Below are positions 32,261-42,137 of a DNA stretch of 64,000 nt, piece by piece. Source of the stretch: Zygaena filipendulae (lineage: Eukaryota; Arthropoda; Insecta; Lepidoptera; Zygaenidae); NCBI GenBank assembly GCA_907165275.2, contig OU015655.1, positions 6,336,501 to 6,400,500 of the forward strand. Reading direction: 5' to 3'. The notes beneath the pieces were generated by a model. It was given only the letters and a program-made list of their open reading frames with translations. It ran no database searches and was not told the origin of the DNA. Numbering within the stretch: position 1 is the stretch's first letter; the number at the start of each line of letters is the position of its first letter. The translations under genes were made by a program, and so were the position numbers.

Positions 32261-32517
32261 TGTTGAGGACGGCGGCCAGGAATAAAAAAAACTAATACTA
32301 AGAAAAAACAATAGCGCGGGGTAGGTATTTGTGGCGAGCGTTGGAAGCTAACTGAACAAATTTTATAATGCAACCGTCACATTAATATTAAGCACTGCTA
32401 CCCACATGATAACAATAATAAAAATATTTAGTTACATAGTTTATAAAACAACGTATATATTAATTAATTAAGTGTGATTTTATGTTTCAAGTGCTTGGCA
32501 GTGGCGCGTCCTCAACA
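32261..32517 (-). repeat. 3' LTR of the BEL/Pao element
   Basis: 257 bp, starts TGTT and ends AACA. The last ten codons and stop of the polyprotein lie inside it. On the minus strand a purine-rich stretch (agggcggaggc) directly precedes the LTR and may serve as the polypurine tract. Confidence 0.9.
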
Positions 32518-35500
32518 GCCTCCGCCCTAGTGTCGCTCTCGCGACACTCATCCTTCGTCGGAAGTAGCGCCACTCGTGTCGCCGGTCTCTTCATCGTGCC
32601 TTTGCTCGTCTTCACTTCGACCACTCTAACTCTGCCGTCGCTCCCGGTGTACACCTTCTCGATCATGCCCATTGGCCATGAGTTCCTCGGCATAGCGGGA
32701 TCTACCACCACCACGAGGTCGCCTTCGCGAAGAGGTGTCGTTTCTTCGTTCCATTTTCTACGCGGCAGTAGCGTGGGGAGTTCTTCCTTTAGCCAGCGTT
32801 GCCAAAACATATCACCCAGTCGCTGTACAGTTCGCCACTGTCGTCGAAGGTAAAGGTCGTCGTCGTTGAACACTCCTATCGCGGGTAAGTTAGACGACGT
32901 GCCAAGGAGAAAATGGTTCGGGGTCAGCGCTGCGGTGGCACGCGGATCGACGGACACGTGAGTAAGCGGTCTGCTATTAACAATGTTCTCCACTTCGGCC
33001 AGAAAGGTAAGCAGCACTTCCTCGCGGGGAGCTCGTTCCTTCATTATAACTTTCAGGCTCGTTTTAATAGATCTTATAAGCCGCTCCCAGGCTCCGCCCA
33101 TGTGTGGGCTTCCAGGTGGGATGAATGTCCAATCTACTCCTTTATTAACGGTAGCTGTAGATATCTTCTCGTTATCTAGTTCTTTCATGGCTTTTTTTAG
33201 TTCGGTATCGGCGCCACGTAGGTTAGTGCCGTTATCAGAGTAAATAACTCGCGGCCAGCCTCGACGGGCTGCCATTCGCCTCAGAGCCATAATCAGAGAA
33301 TCGGTAGTTAGTGTAGCTGCAAGCTCCAGGTGCACAGCACGGACCGTCAAACAGGTAAATATCACTACGTACCTCTTGAGTCTCTGCCTGCCCGCAGTAA
33401 TTTCGAGCGGGCCAAACAAATCTATGCCACAATAAGTGAAGGGTCGCTGATGATGCATCATCCTGGCTTCCGGTAGGTCACCCATCCGCGGCGGCGCAGG
33501 TTTAGCTTTCCGGATACGACAAGCTACGCATCGCGCCGCGACGGTGCGCACGGTGGGTCTCAGGTTCACTATCCAGTATTTTTGCCGCAATTCATTCACT
33601 ACCATCTCGTTACATCCGTGTGCAGCTTGTTCATGATAATATTTCACAATCAGTCGTGATGTAATATTTTTACCGTCCAAAATCACTGGATTTTTGATGT
33701 CGTTCGAGACGGTTTTCAAAGCGCCGATGCGGCCGTCAACACGCAGCAACTCGTACACATCCAAAAATGGCGATAATGTTCTTATGCGGCTATTACGTTC
33801 TATTTCTTTGTTTGATTTTAGTAAATTGATTTCACTTAAGAAGGATTCCAGTTGTGAGTTCCGCAATAACAGTCTTTCCGCCCTTTGCATAAGGTCGCAA
33901 TTAATTTGACGTATTTCCGTCTTCTTACATTTTTCGATAAACAATAAAACCATTGCTGTGCTACGTAATAACCGTAACCACGACGAGAATCGACTGGCGT
34001 CGGGCAGCGCTGCGCTTAGGCTGCATTCTTGTATAAAGTGCGTATGATATACAGCGTGATTTACTTCCAAATTTGTTTCGTATGAATCTTTTCTAATTTC
34101 ATTTTCTGACGGCCATTGCTCGCGGTTATTATATAAAAATTTGGGTCCTGTGATCCACTCGCATTCATTGTCTAGCTTGTAATTATTTATTTTGGTCGCT
34201 AGGTCGGCTATGTTCTCTCCTGATGGTATGTAATGCCATTCAATTGTCTCCGTCAACTCGTCAATCTCACCGAGGCGGTTGGCGACAAAGGTTTTATAAT
34301 TTTTAGTATTGTCTCTAATCCAGTACAACACAGTAGTCGCATCGGTCCAGAAATATCGCTTATTGACTTTAACTTTTTGTTCACTCTGTATAGTGCGTGC
34401 GAGCCGGCACCCAAGTACTGCGGCTTGAAGTTCTAGTCGGGGCACAGATACGTCTTTCACAGGAGCAACACGACTTTTACTCGCAATGAATGATACACTG
34501 ACTTTTTCAACACTCTGTATATCATTATGCATTACTATTATCTGTCTGAAGTAAGCCACGGCTGCGTATGCGGCGGGGGAAGCGTCGCAAAATACATGCA
34601 ATTCTAGTATGGAAGTACTTCTATCTATGCATGCGTTTGCTGTCACTGTCTCGGTGGGCAAGCTGCCGTGCAAGTTTGATCCTTCAGCTTTTGGAACAAA
34701 GTACCATCTTGGTATGCGTAAGCTTTCAATGGTTTTCAACTGTCTTACCCACTCACGAAATAAATTGAATAATTCATTTGTTATTTCTTGATCCCATTGA
34801 ATCTTGTTTTTCCATGTAGCTCGCATTAATATTTTAGCTTTTATTGTGAAGGGTGCGAGTATTCCAAATATATCGAAAACTGACATGATGACTCGTAAAA
34901 CTTCACGTTTTGTAGGTTTTCGTTTGAAATGCAAAATCTCAGCTGGTACGTGTTTTAAAGATAAATCGAACCCAAAGGCGTCTATATCAGGGTACCACAT
35001 TAACCCTAGGGTTCTCTCTGCATGATTTTCGATTTTGAATCTTACTGCCTTTTCATTTAAAGCTTCTTTTGGAATATTTTTTAACACTTTTTCACTGTTG
35101 CTCATAAAGTTTCGTATCTCAAAATCTCCGTGTTTATGTATTTGTATGACCAAATTTATGATTTCTATAGCTTTATTTTCTGACTCATAGCTGGCTATAT
35201 AATCGTCCATGTAATGCTCTTTCACAATGGCTTCTACGGCTTCTTTAAGTAAGGTTGAAGACTGCATGTCTGTGCTTTTTTCTGAGAATGATTTTGCGTT
35301 CTTGTTTTTAATGAATTGCGCTACGAATGGGGAGCAATTGGCGCCAAATATTAGTGATGTCATACAGTACTTGTTTACTTTATCACCCGGATTTTCTCGC
35401 CATAGAAATCGTAAGGCGTCCTGGTCGTCGGGTCTTATTTTAACTCTCAAGAACATATCCTTTATGTCGCCAATCACAGCTATTCGTTTTTCTCGAAATC

Positions 35501-38153
35501 GCATCATGATGCCCAGTAGTGGTTGTAATAAGTCGGGTCCTTGCAGTAGGTAATCATTCAAGGAGTAGCCGTGTGAGGCGGCTGCAGCATCGAACACGAG
35601 TCTAAGCTTTTTCTTGTTTGGATTGTCGACGCCAAAGTGCGGTAGGTACCAAGTGCGAGACGCAAGCGCGTGTGTATCATGGATCTTGCGCGCATAGTTG
35701 TTTACAAACAGATGATTTATTCGATCTTTATAGCGTTCAGCGTACTCGTCGCCAGCAGACAGCTTTTTTTCTACACATTTCAATCGTCTATAGGCAGTGG
35801 GGTATGAGTCGGGCATTTTAGTATCATCTTTCCATGGTAACCCAACTTCCCACTGTCCATTCACCAGCTTAGAGGTATTTTCCAATATCGATAATGCTTT
35901 TTCTTCATCTGCATTCTTCCGTGGAGCGCACGTAACTCCCAATGCATCCAAAGCAAATGATTGTTGTATTATTTGCTGCAACTCGGTGTCGTTGTGTGAG
36001 TGTGTGCAACACATAACTGACGCTGCACCAGCGCCGTCGGTGAGTGAAGAACTAGCGCACTTCTCATTAAGACACTCGTGTGAGTTAGAACGAGATAGCA
36101 TAGTGTCCGTCACTCCGTTCGTTAAACACACTCTCCCGTGCACGCACCATCCCAACTGTGTTCTAGTTGCATAAGGTTCATTTTTTCGTCCACTGATGCA
36201 CTCTAGGGGTTCGATAAGATGGTAATTGTCTTGTCCTATTAATAACTTAGGTTGCACGTTACCGCTGTACATATAAACAAAATCTTTATCGCACAAATGT
36301 TTATAGGTTTTTATGTCATTTTCACTCAATCTTTGAACTGGCAAGCTAAGTTCACTCATTTTTCGCGCCGTTAACTCGAATTGTTCACCCGTATTATTAG
36401 AAACTGTGAATTTAACGTTCTCAACAGAGCACACTAATTGTCCCGCGTCCCACGCACTACTAAAATGCATGTTCACTGATTCGCCGCGTAGTCCTGCTTG
36501 ATTAGCGACGTCAGCTGATAACAACGTCACCGTCGCGCCGTCATCGAGCAGAGCATACGTCATCACACTACTATGCGGTCCATGTACAGTAATTGGCACA
36601 ATTTTTAATAACACGGAACTTGAGTCAATATTTTTCACTGTGTTTACAACATCGCCATTCGAGTCGATGCCGTTTTCTTGCTTCTTCACTAAACTTAACG
36701 ATTTTTTTGGAACCCAATGTAGCAAGCGATGATGAGCTTGGTTGCAGCCGTCGACGTCACACGGTGTCGCAGAGCAAGCGACTTGGTTATGCTTAGATAT
36801 TAAACATTTGTAGCATAACCCATGAGTTCGTGCGAAGCTCCAACGTTCTCGCCGCATCGCTCGCTTAAATCTCGAACAGTCGGGTAGGAGGTGTTTTGAT
36901 TTTTTACAAAACTTGCACAACTCGTTTATTGCAGTAGGTATTTTTTCTTCGACAATGTTTATGTGGTTATGAGGTTTTTTTTCATCCGTTTTTTTTCTGT
37001 TATCCGATTGACTGTAGATGTAAGTAATTCCGGCTGCGGCTATCTTGTTCGCTTCGCACAGTAGAAACTCGGAAAATATTTGTAATTTTGCCTTGCATTT
37101 ATCCTCGTAACTGTACAGATAGTCTGCCCATTTTGCAATCAGTGCTGATGGGCACTTAGATAACACCATAGCTGTTAACTCTGGACTTCTTAGATAGTCG
37201 TTTTGGTTTAATGCTTCTACTGCGGTTACAAAGTTTTTTATTTTCACAGAAAAAACCACAATTTCGTTGTGATGCGATGCCGATAGGGGAGGTATCTTCT
37301 TTAGTTGTGACACGATTTTAGATATAATTATTTCCGGTCTGCCGTATCGTAACTCGAGAGTGTCCATGACGATTCCAGGTGTTGCGCCGCTGATGAGCGA
37401 TGCGGACACGGTTTCTCTCGCCTCGCCTCGAAGACATTTACGTAGCCTCCACATGTTTTCGGCATCACTATATTTACACATTCTTGTCGATTCTGTGTAT
37501 GCTTGTTTGAAGTTGAGCCATTCCATGGGGTCACCGAAAAATAGCGGTAAATCTTTACTGGTGCTTATTCGCGTTAAAAGCTCGTGATATTTAACTTCAT
37601 TTGCAGCGGAACTAACGGCGTCCTTGAGTGCGCAGGCCAGCAGCTGGATGTCGGTGGGGGCGGCCGCCGCTTGTTGCGACCCGCGTGCAGCCTGTGGCTG
37701 CTCCGGCTCATCCTGCGCACTGCGCTCTAACCACTGCTCCACTTTGTTGTTAATATCAGACATCTTTGTGCTAGTGCGACTTTTTTGTGACCTGCACTCT
37801 TCCAGTTGCGCGATCTCAGCGGCCAGTCTCTTTTCTATGAGCTCTTTCTCGATTTTAGCTTTAGCTTCGGCTGCCTCCAATTCGAGTTGCTTCCTGCGCG
37901 CAGAGAGTGATGATTTACTCGACTTTTTAGAGCACACAATATCCTTTTTTTCTTTGTTATCACTTATCTTACTACCCTCTGTTTTCGGTCGAGGTGTGAG
38001 ATGAGCCTCAAATTTTCTCTCAATTTCTATGTTTTCCGATTGTACGTCACGGATTGGTACTTCTTTTGTCCACGTAGACTTCTTTTCAAGCTCCTTCAGT
38101 GTATCTCTGCGGGTTTTCATTTTGTGCGGAGGTGGAGTTCTCGCGGCGAACAT
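32487..38153 (-). CDS. BEL/Pao Gag-Pol polyprotein, 1888 residues
   Basis: A single frame from ATG 38153 to TGA at 32487. Domain order (residues approximate): coiled-coil Lys/Glu-rich segment 70-125; Gag (DUF1759-type) 200-380; Cys/His clusters 413-480; aspartic protease with L-L-D-D-G at 535-539; reverse transcriptase 790-1060 with D896 and Y-M-D-D at 981-984; RNase H 1185-1320 with F-C-D-A-S and F-W-T-D-A-T; integrase zinc finger (H1507, H1512, C1542, C1545); integrase core D1578, D1640, E1690; and a C-terminal domain to 1870. All catalytic motifs I know for this class are present. Gag and Pol are in one frame, usual for BEL/Pao. No envelope gene follows. It should support copying through virus-like particles. 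Confidence 0.95.
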   Translation of the reverse strand: MFAARTPPPHKMKTRRDTLKELEKKSTWTKEVPIRDVQSENIEIERKFEAHLTPRPKTEGSKISDNKEKKDIVCSKKSSKSSLSARRKQLELEAAEAKAKIEKELIEKRLAAEIAQLEECRSQKSRTSTKMSDINNKVEQWLERSAQDEPEQPQAARGSQQAAAAPTDIQLLACALKDAVSSAANEVKYHELLTRISTSKDLPLFFGDPMEWLNFKQAYTESTRMCKYSDAENMWRLRKCLRGEARETVSASLISGATPGIVMDTLELRYGRPEIIISKIVSQLKKIPPLSASHHNEIVVFSVKIKNFVTAVEALNQNDYLRSPELTAMVLSKCPSALIAKWADYLYSYEDKCKAKLQIFSEFLLCEANKIAAAGITYIYSQSDNRKKTDEKKPHNHINIVEEKIPTAINELCKFCKKSKHLLPDCSRFKRAMRRERWSFARTHGLCYKCLISKHNQVACSATPCDVDGCNQAHHRLLHWVPKKSLSLVKKQENGIDSNGDVVNTVKNIDSSSVLLKIVPITVHGPHSSVMTYALLDDGATVTLLSADVANQAGLRGESVNMHFSSAWDAGQLVCSVENVKFTVSNNTGEQFELTARKMSELSLPVQRLSENDIKTYKHLCDKDFVYMYSGNVQPKLLIGQDNYHLIEPLECISGRKNEPYATRTQLGWCVHGRVCLTNGVTDTMLSRSNSHECLNEKCASSSLTDGAGAASVMCCTHSHNDTELQQIIQQSFALDALGVTCAPRKNADEEKALSILENTSKLVNGQWEVGLPWKDDTKMPDSYPTAYRRLKCVEKKLSAGDEYAERYKDRINHLFVNNYARKIHDTHALASRTWYLPHFGVDNPNKKKLRLVFDAAAASHGYSLNDYLLQGPDLLQPLLGIMMRFREKRIAVIGDIKDMFLRVKIRPDDQDALRFLWRENPGDKVNKYCMTSLIFGANCSPFVAQFIKNKNAKSFSEKSTDMQSSTLLKEAVEAIVKEHYMDDYIASYESENKAIEIINLVIQIHKHGDFEIRNFMSNSEKVLKNIPKEALNEKAVRFKIENHAERTLGLMWYPDIDAFGFDLSLKHVPAEILHFKRKPTKREVLRVIMSVFDIFGILAPFTIKAKILMRATWKNKIQWDQEITNELFNLFREWVRQLKTIESLRIPRWYFVPKAEGSNLHGSLPTETVTANACIDRSTSILELHVFCDASPAAYAAVAYFRQIIVMHNDIQSVEKVSVSFIASKSRVAPVKDVSVPRLELQAAVLGCRLARTIQSEQKVKVNKRYFWTDATTVLYWIRDNTKNYKTFVANRLGEIDELTETIEWHYIPSGENIADLATKINNYKLDNECEWITGPKFLYNNREQWPSENEIRKDSYETNLEVNHAVYHTHFIQECSLSAALPDASRFSSWLRLLRSTAMVLLFIEKCKKTEIRQINCDLMQRAERLLLRNSQLESFLSEINLLKSNKEIERNSRIRTLSPFLDVYELLRVDGRIGALKTVSNDIKNPVILDGKNITSRLIVKYYHEQAAHGCNEMVVNELRQKYWIVNLRPTVRTVAARCVACRIRKAKPAPPRMGDLPEARMMHHQRPFTYCGIDLFGPLEITAGRQRLKRYVVIFTCLTVRAVHLELAATLTTDSLIMALRRMAARRGWPRVIYSDNGTNLRGADTELKKAMKELDNEKISTATVNKGVDWTFIPPGSPHMGGAWERLIRSIKTSLKVIMKERAPREEVLLTFLAEVENIVNSRPLTHVSVDPRATAALTPNHFLLGTSSNLPAIGVFNDDDLYLRRQWRTVQRLGDMFWQRWLKEELPTLLPRRKWNEETTPLREGDLVVVVDPAMPRNSWPMGMIEKVYTGSDGRVRVVEVKTSKGTMKRPATRVALLPTKDECRESDTRAEAVEDAPLPST

Positions 38154-38189
38154 GGAAGTGTATTCCTGGCGTAGGTGCTAGATTCTATC

Positions 38190-38209
38190 AAAATCCGCTC
38201 GAAGGACCA
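38190..38209 (-). other. primer binding site of the BEL/Pao element
   Basis: On the minus strand, one base after the 5' LTR, reads tggtccttcgagcggattt. By recall, insect tRNA-Tyr ends ...CGGCTCGAAGGA plus CCA; the match is perfect for 13 bases and then needs one missing C. tRNA-Tyr as primer is therefore likely but not verified. Confidence 0.6.
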
Positions 38210-38210
38210 C

Positions 38211-38467
38211 TGTTGAGGACGGCGGCCAGGAATAAAAAAAACTAATACTAAGAAAAAACAATAGCGCGGGGTAGGTATTTGTGGCGAGCGTTGGAAGCTA
38301 ACTGAACAAATTTTATAATGCAACCGTCACATTAATATTAAGCACTGCTACCCACATGATAACAATAATAAAAATATTTAGTTACATAGTTTATAAAACA
38401 ACGTATATATTAATTAATTAAGTGTGATTTTATGTTTCAAGTGCTTGGCAGTGGCGCGTCCTCAACA
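38211..38467 (-). repeat. 5' LTR of the BEL/Pao element
   Basis: 257 bp, base-for-base the same as 32261-32517 by eye. It would hold the element's promoter; a ttataaa-type motif occurs within it on the minus strand. Confidence 0.9.
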
Positions 38468-38946
38468 GTATTGATTTAATTTTTTTTTATTTCACTGCTA
38501 CTTTTGGAGGCTCTAAAAACATACCGACAGAAATATTTTATAGTAGGTATCTAATCCCCTTATACGATTATGCGTACAATTATAATTTTTTTTGTAATTA
38601 ATTTGGTATCAATATATCATCAAATGATCTATATAAACGTATTAGTTTGATAATTTGTCATTTTTATATCGGTAAGAAGTTATTAATAAAACCTATTTAT
38701 AAATAGATAGGAATGTTGATAACTCTCGCGCTCGATGCGTCATACCACGAATTGTCTGTGTGAAATGTGTTATATTTATCTACACATAACTTTTTTACAC
38801 GAATAATAATTAATTTAGACATCGAACACCAAGGAGATAGAAACTTTAATATTTATCATAGAAGAGGCACTGGATATTACTGCTGTGCAAACAATGACTA
38901 TCATAAGCGTATATTATGTATATTGAGGAACAATGAACACTTTTTG

Positions 38947-41239
38947 ATCAATGCGCGCCAGGATTCGAAAATTGATATTGTGTTTTTTCTTTTTCCTACA
39001 CTAAAATCAAGTCAGCTTCTGATATACAGGTACAGTTTTAATGAATATGGTATAATTCAAAGTTTACAGTGTAGCCTTTCAAATGGTACCATTTTCATTC
39101 ATCTTCATTAGTCATTTAGTTTTTTAAATCGCTCGTAGCAAATTACAAGTCTGCGATTCCATAGTTTTGCTCGCGAGTGTAATATGTCGACGAGAATCGA
39201 TAAAATGGCTCGATAAAATTATTATCGCGTTGCGCATCTTAGCTCTGCTGGGAGACAGAAATGGAACAAGTTGATGTACTTTCACAAATGTGATTTGCAT
39301 GCTTTCACAGCCTGGTGGTAATTTTAAAAGAAGTTTACTAAAATTTAACGAGTAGTGCGTAAAACACAACTCCTATAAATCTATTTTAGGATAATTTAAT
39401 TTTTCACTAAAAATAAAACTATCTACGTCTTAAAAAATAATAAAATCTTACTGCAACTCCATTGCACATCAAGAATTTGTAACTATTATCAGGGTTATGT
39501 ATGTGTTGTGGCCCGATATTAAAATTGATCATTTCATGAAAATATAATCAATTCTAAAATCAGGCTACGACAAATACATAATGATGTTAGATTTTGGGCG
39601 CACTGTTCGAATCAGTTTAAGTTTGTATTTTCATTTTCTGGGTTCCCCCTGTATATAGGTATTATAATTCCTTACTAACGACTTACGTTACTAGGCGATT
39701 TTGCCACTGAGTTTTATCGACAAATACACGTCATAGTTAATTTGAAAAGTTAAAAATTAAATCTGTAACTCAACAACCTTAACTCAAGTTAAAGATTAAT
39801 TGCGATCAGTTAATGATCGGAGATAAGCTTCAAGGTTTAGTAAATTAGTTCATGAGAGTTTTATAAACGAACGAACGAATGCTCAATTTATTCTACACTA
39901 TATATTGGGTTATAAAGGATTACCTTCAGCATTCGTCTGCCAATTTGGAAGTCTTATATCACTCAATAACTCGACGACGTGACGCTTATAAAACACAATG
40001 AATACTTAATTAAATCTACCTAATGACTAGTTGTTCAGGTCACAACGATAGGTCACATGATGTGACAATGCCCATTAATTATTCGAGACGCTATATCCGT
40101 TTCAACTCTTATATTGATTATTAATTTGTTAATTATTGTACTACTTACGCGGAATGACTTTTCAATAAAAAAGTGCCTGGATGATTATGTCAAATGAGCA
40201 CAGATAAATGAGGGGTATAACTACTGTAACTGACCAATGTAGTCCAGTCCAGTCACCCCAAGAGTACTAAAGTATCAATGGGCATGATGCCTGGGTATGA
40301 AAATCAAAATTCTATTTAGTCCGTCACTTACATAATAAAAAAATAATACACACATAAGTTATCTCTTTTTTAATGTATTGAAAAAATGATATACCTACCT
40401 ACTTAGATAAAACGCATTCAAGTTTGGGAGTTTGTGACGTCATAACTATGTAGATATAAATTGCACTTTGGCGTGACATGAATGTAGGTACATATTATGT
40501 GAATGTATCGCCGTTATTTTTTGATTACGTAAAAAAAGGAAAATTACTTCTTCAATGTTTTTTTTATTAATCTACACGGCGCGACGAATTCAAAACTAAA
40601 ATTTATTCAGCTAGCCCTTTGTAAATGTTTAAATAATATAAACTCTAGTAGGTATCATTTTAACTACCAGTTGCACTACTCAGTACTATTGTACTAAGGT
40701 AGCTAAGGTTTCTAGTCGTTAAGCAAGTAATAATATGTTTGGTTTATTTATTACGAATAAAGTATTGATTTAATTTTTTTTTATTTCACTGCTACTTTTG
40801 GAGGCTCTAAAAACATACCGACAGAAATATTTTATAGTAGGTATCTAATCCCCTTATACGATTATGCGTACAATTATAATTTTTTTTGTAATTAATTTGG
40901 TATCAATATATCATCAAATGATCTATATAAACGTATTAGTTTGATAATTTGTCATTTTTATATCGGTAAGAAGTTATTAATAAAACCTATTTATAAATAG
41001 ATAGGAATGTTGATAACTCTCGCGCTCGATGCGTCATACCACGAATTGTCTGTGTGAAATGTGTTATATTTATCTACACATAACTTTTTTACACGAATAA
41101 TAATTAATTTAGACATCGAACACCAAGGAGATAGAAACTTTAATATTTATCATAGAAGAGGCACTGGATATTACTGCTGTGCAAACAATGACTATCATAA
41201 GCGTATATTATGTATATTGAGGAACAATGAACACTTTTT
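38947..41239. repeat. tandem duplication, copy 2 (empty site)
   Basis: Begins abruptly within Tc1-like sequence ('atcaatgcgcgccagg') and ends where similarity to copy 1 stops, after 'gaacacttttt'. It lacks the BEL/Pao element and has a single gtatt at 40762-40766. The first 233 bp are a truncated Tc1 end with no left partner. Confidence 0.85.
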
Positions 41240-42137
41240 ACACAAAACATACCCATATTATGTATACGGTAAATTATTCATTTTAATGGGCACGTAGTAA
41301 CTTTCACAATTTTACTAGCCACATTACAATTGATTATTATAGTAACGTCATAATTATTAACCGATTTCAAAAACAGAAGGTTCTCCGTTTTTTCAAAAGT
41401 TTAAGTATGTCTTTTTTCAGAAACTATACACGACCGATTTTTATGATTCATATCCTGGCGTAGTTCCTATCTTTATGGGAAAGTACTCATGTACCTATAA
41501 AATATTAATATAAGAGTTGTCCCATAAAAACTTCAGTTAAGATCGGACGAAAACTTGGAAACTGTTTCCAATCGTACAAGTTTTTTAAATTATTTCATTT
41601 TTATACAATAGACTTAGGAGTCACACCAGGCCCCTGTCAACCGTTTGCTTTTCGTACAACAAATTTGATATTTTAATTAGCCCTTTACATTCAGTCCTAC
41701 AGCTTCGATCGGCTACAGAGTCGGTATGGCTTTTAGTGGAAAAAATGATTGTGAGTTCAATTTGAAGTTTCTATGGCCTGTCTGATTTACTTAATACTAA
41801 ACTCCTACGGTCGTCTACGAAACTGGTTTCGATAGACTTTTTTCCATTATAATAATTAACATTTAACAATAATTACAAAAATGTGCGTCGAATTGCTGTG
41901 TCACACTTTGTAATAATACAATTGGATTTTATCATGAGGATTCTGGTCTAGAATAGATCGGTTTTATGTCGACGGTGCGCCACAATATTGTTTTTAACCA
42001 CAGGAAAAAACATAATCATTCTAGATGTTTTGACGCTTAAAAACCCCGCTGAGTTCCATTGCAACGGCGAGCGTTTCCACTCCCTGGATTATAGTAAGGT
42101 TTGACTAGATAAGGTAAACGGATTTGTGACGTTAATC
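41240..42137. other. 3' flank of the MAGUK gene
   Basis: No exon seen. A repeat-like string ('aaccgatttcaaaaacagaagg') lies at 41359. Confidence 0.4.

Larger units (their letters stand above)
32261..38467 (-). mobile_element. BEL/Pao LTR retrotransposon, complete
   Basis: Two 257-bp LTRs (TGTTGAGGAC...CTCAACA) look identical over their full length and are bounded by a 5-bp target duplication gtatt (32256-32260 and 38468-38472). The empty site at 40762-40766 has a single gtatt. One uninterrupted polyprotein frame occupies the inside. Identical LTRs and an intact frame point to a recent insertion and a possibly active copy. Confidence 0.95.
30441..38946. repeat. tandem duplication, copy 1 (interrupted by BEL/Pao)
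   Basis: 30441-32260 plus 38473-38945 matches 38947-41239 without a difference in every line I compared. It starts inside the right part of the Tc1-like element. Without the retrotransposon the unit is about 2.29 kb. Confidence 0.85.

Noticed and set aside
32487..38153. The many plus-strand and alternative frames inside the retrotransposon
   Set aside because: All are shadows of the 1888-codon polyprotein; none carries a recognisable domain.
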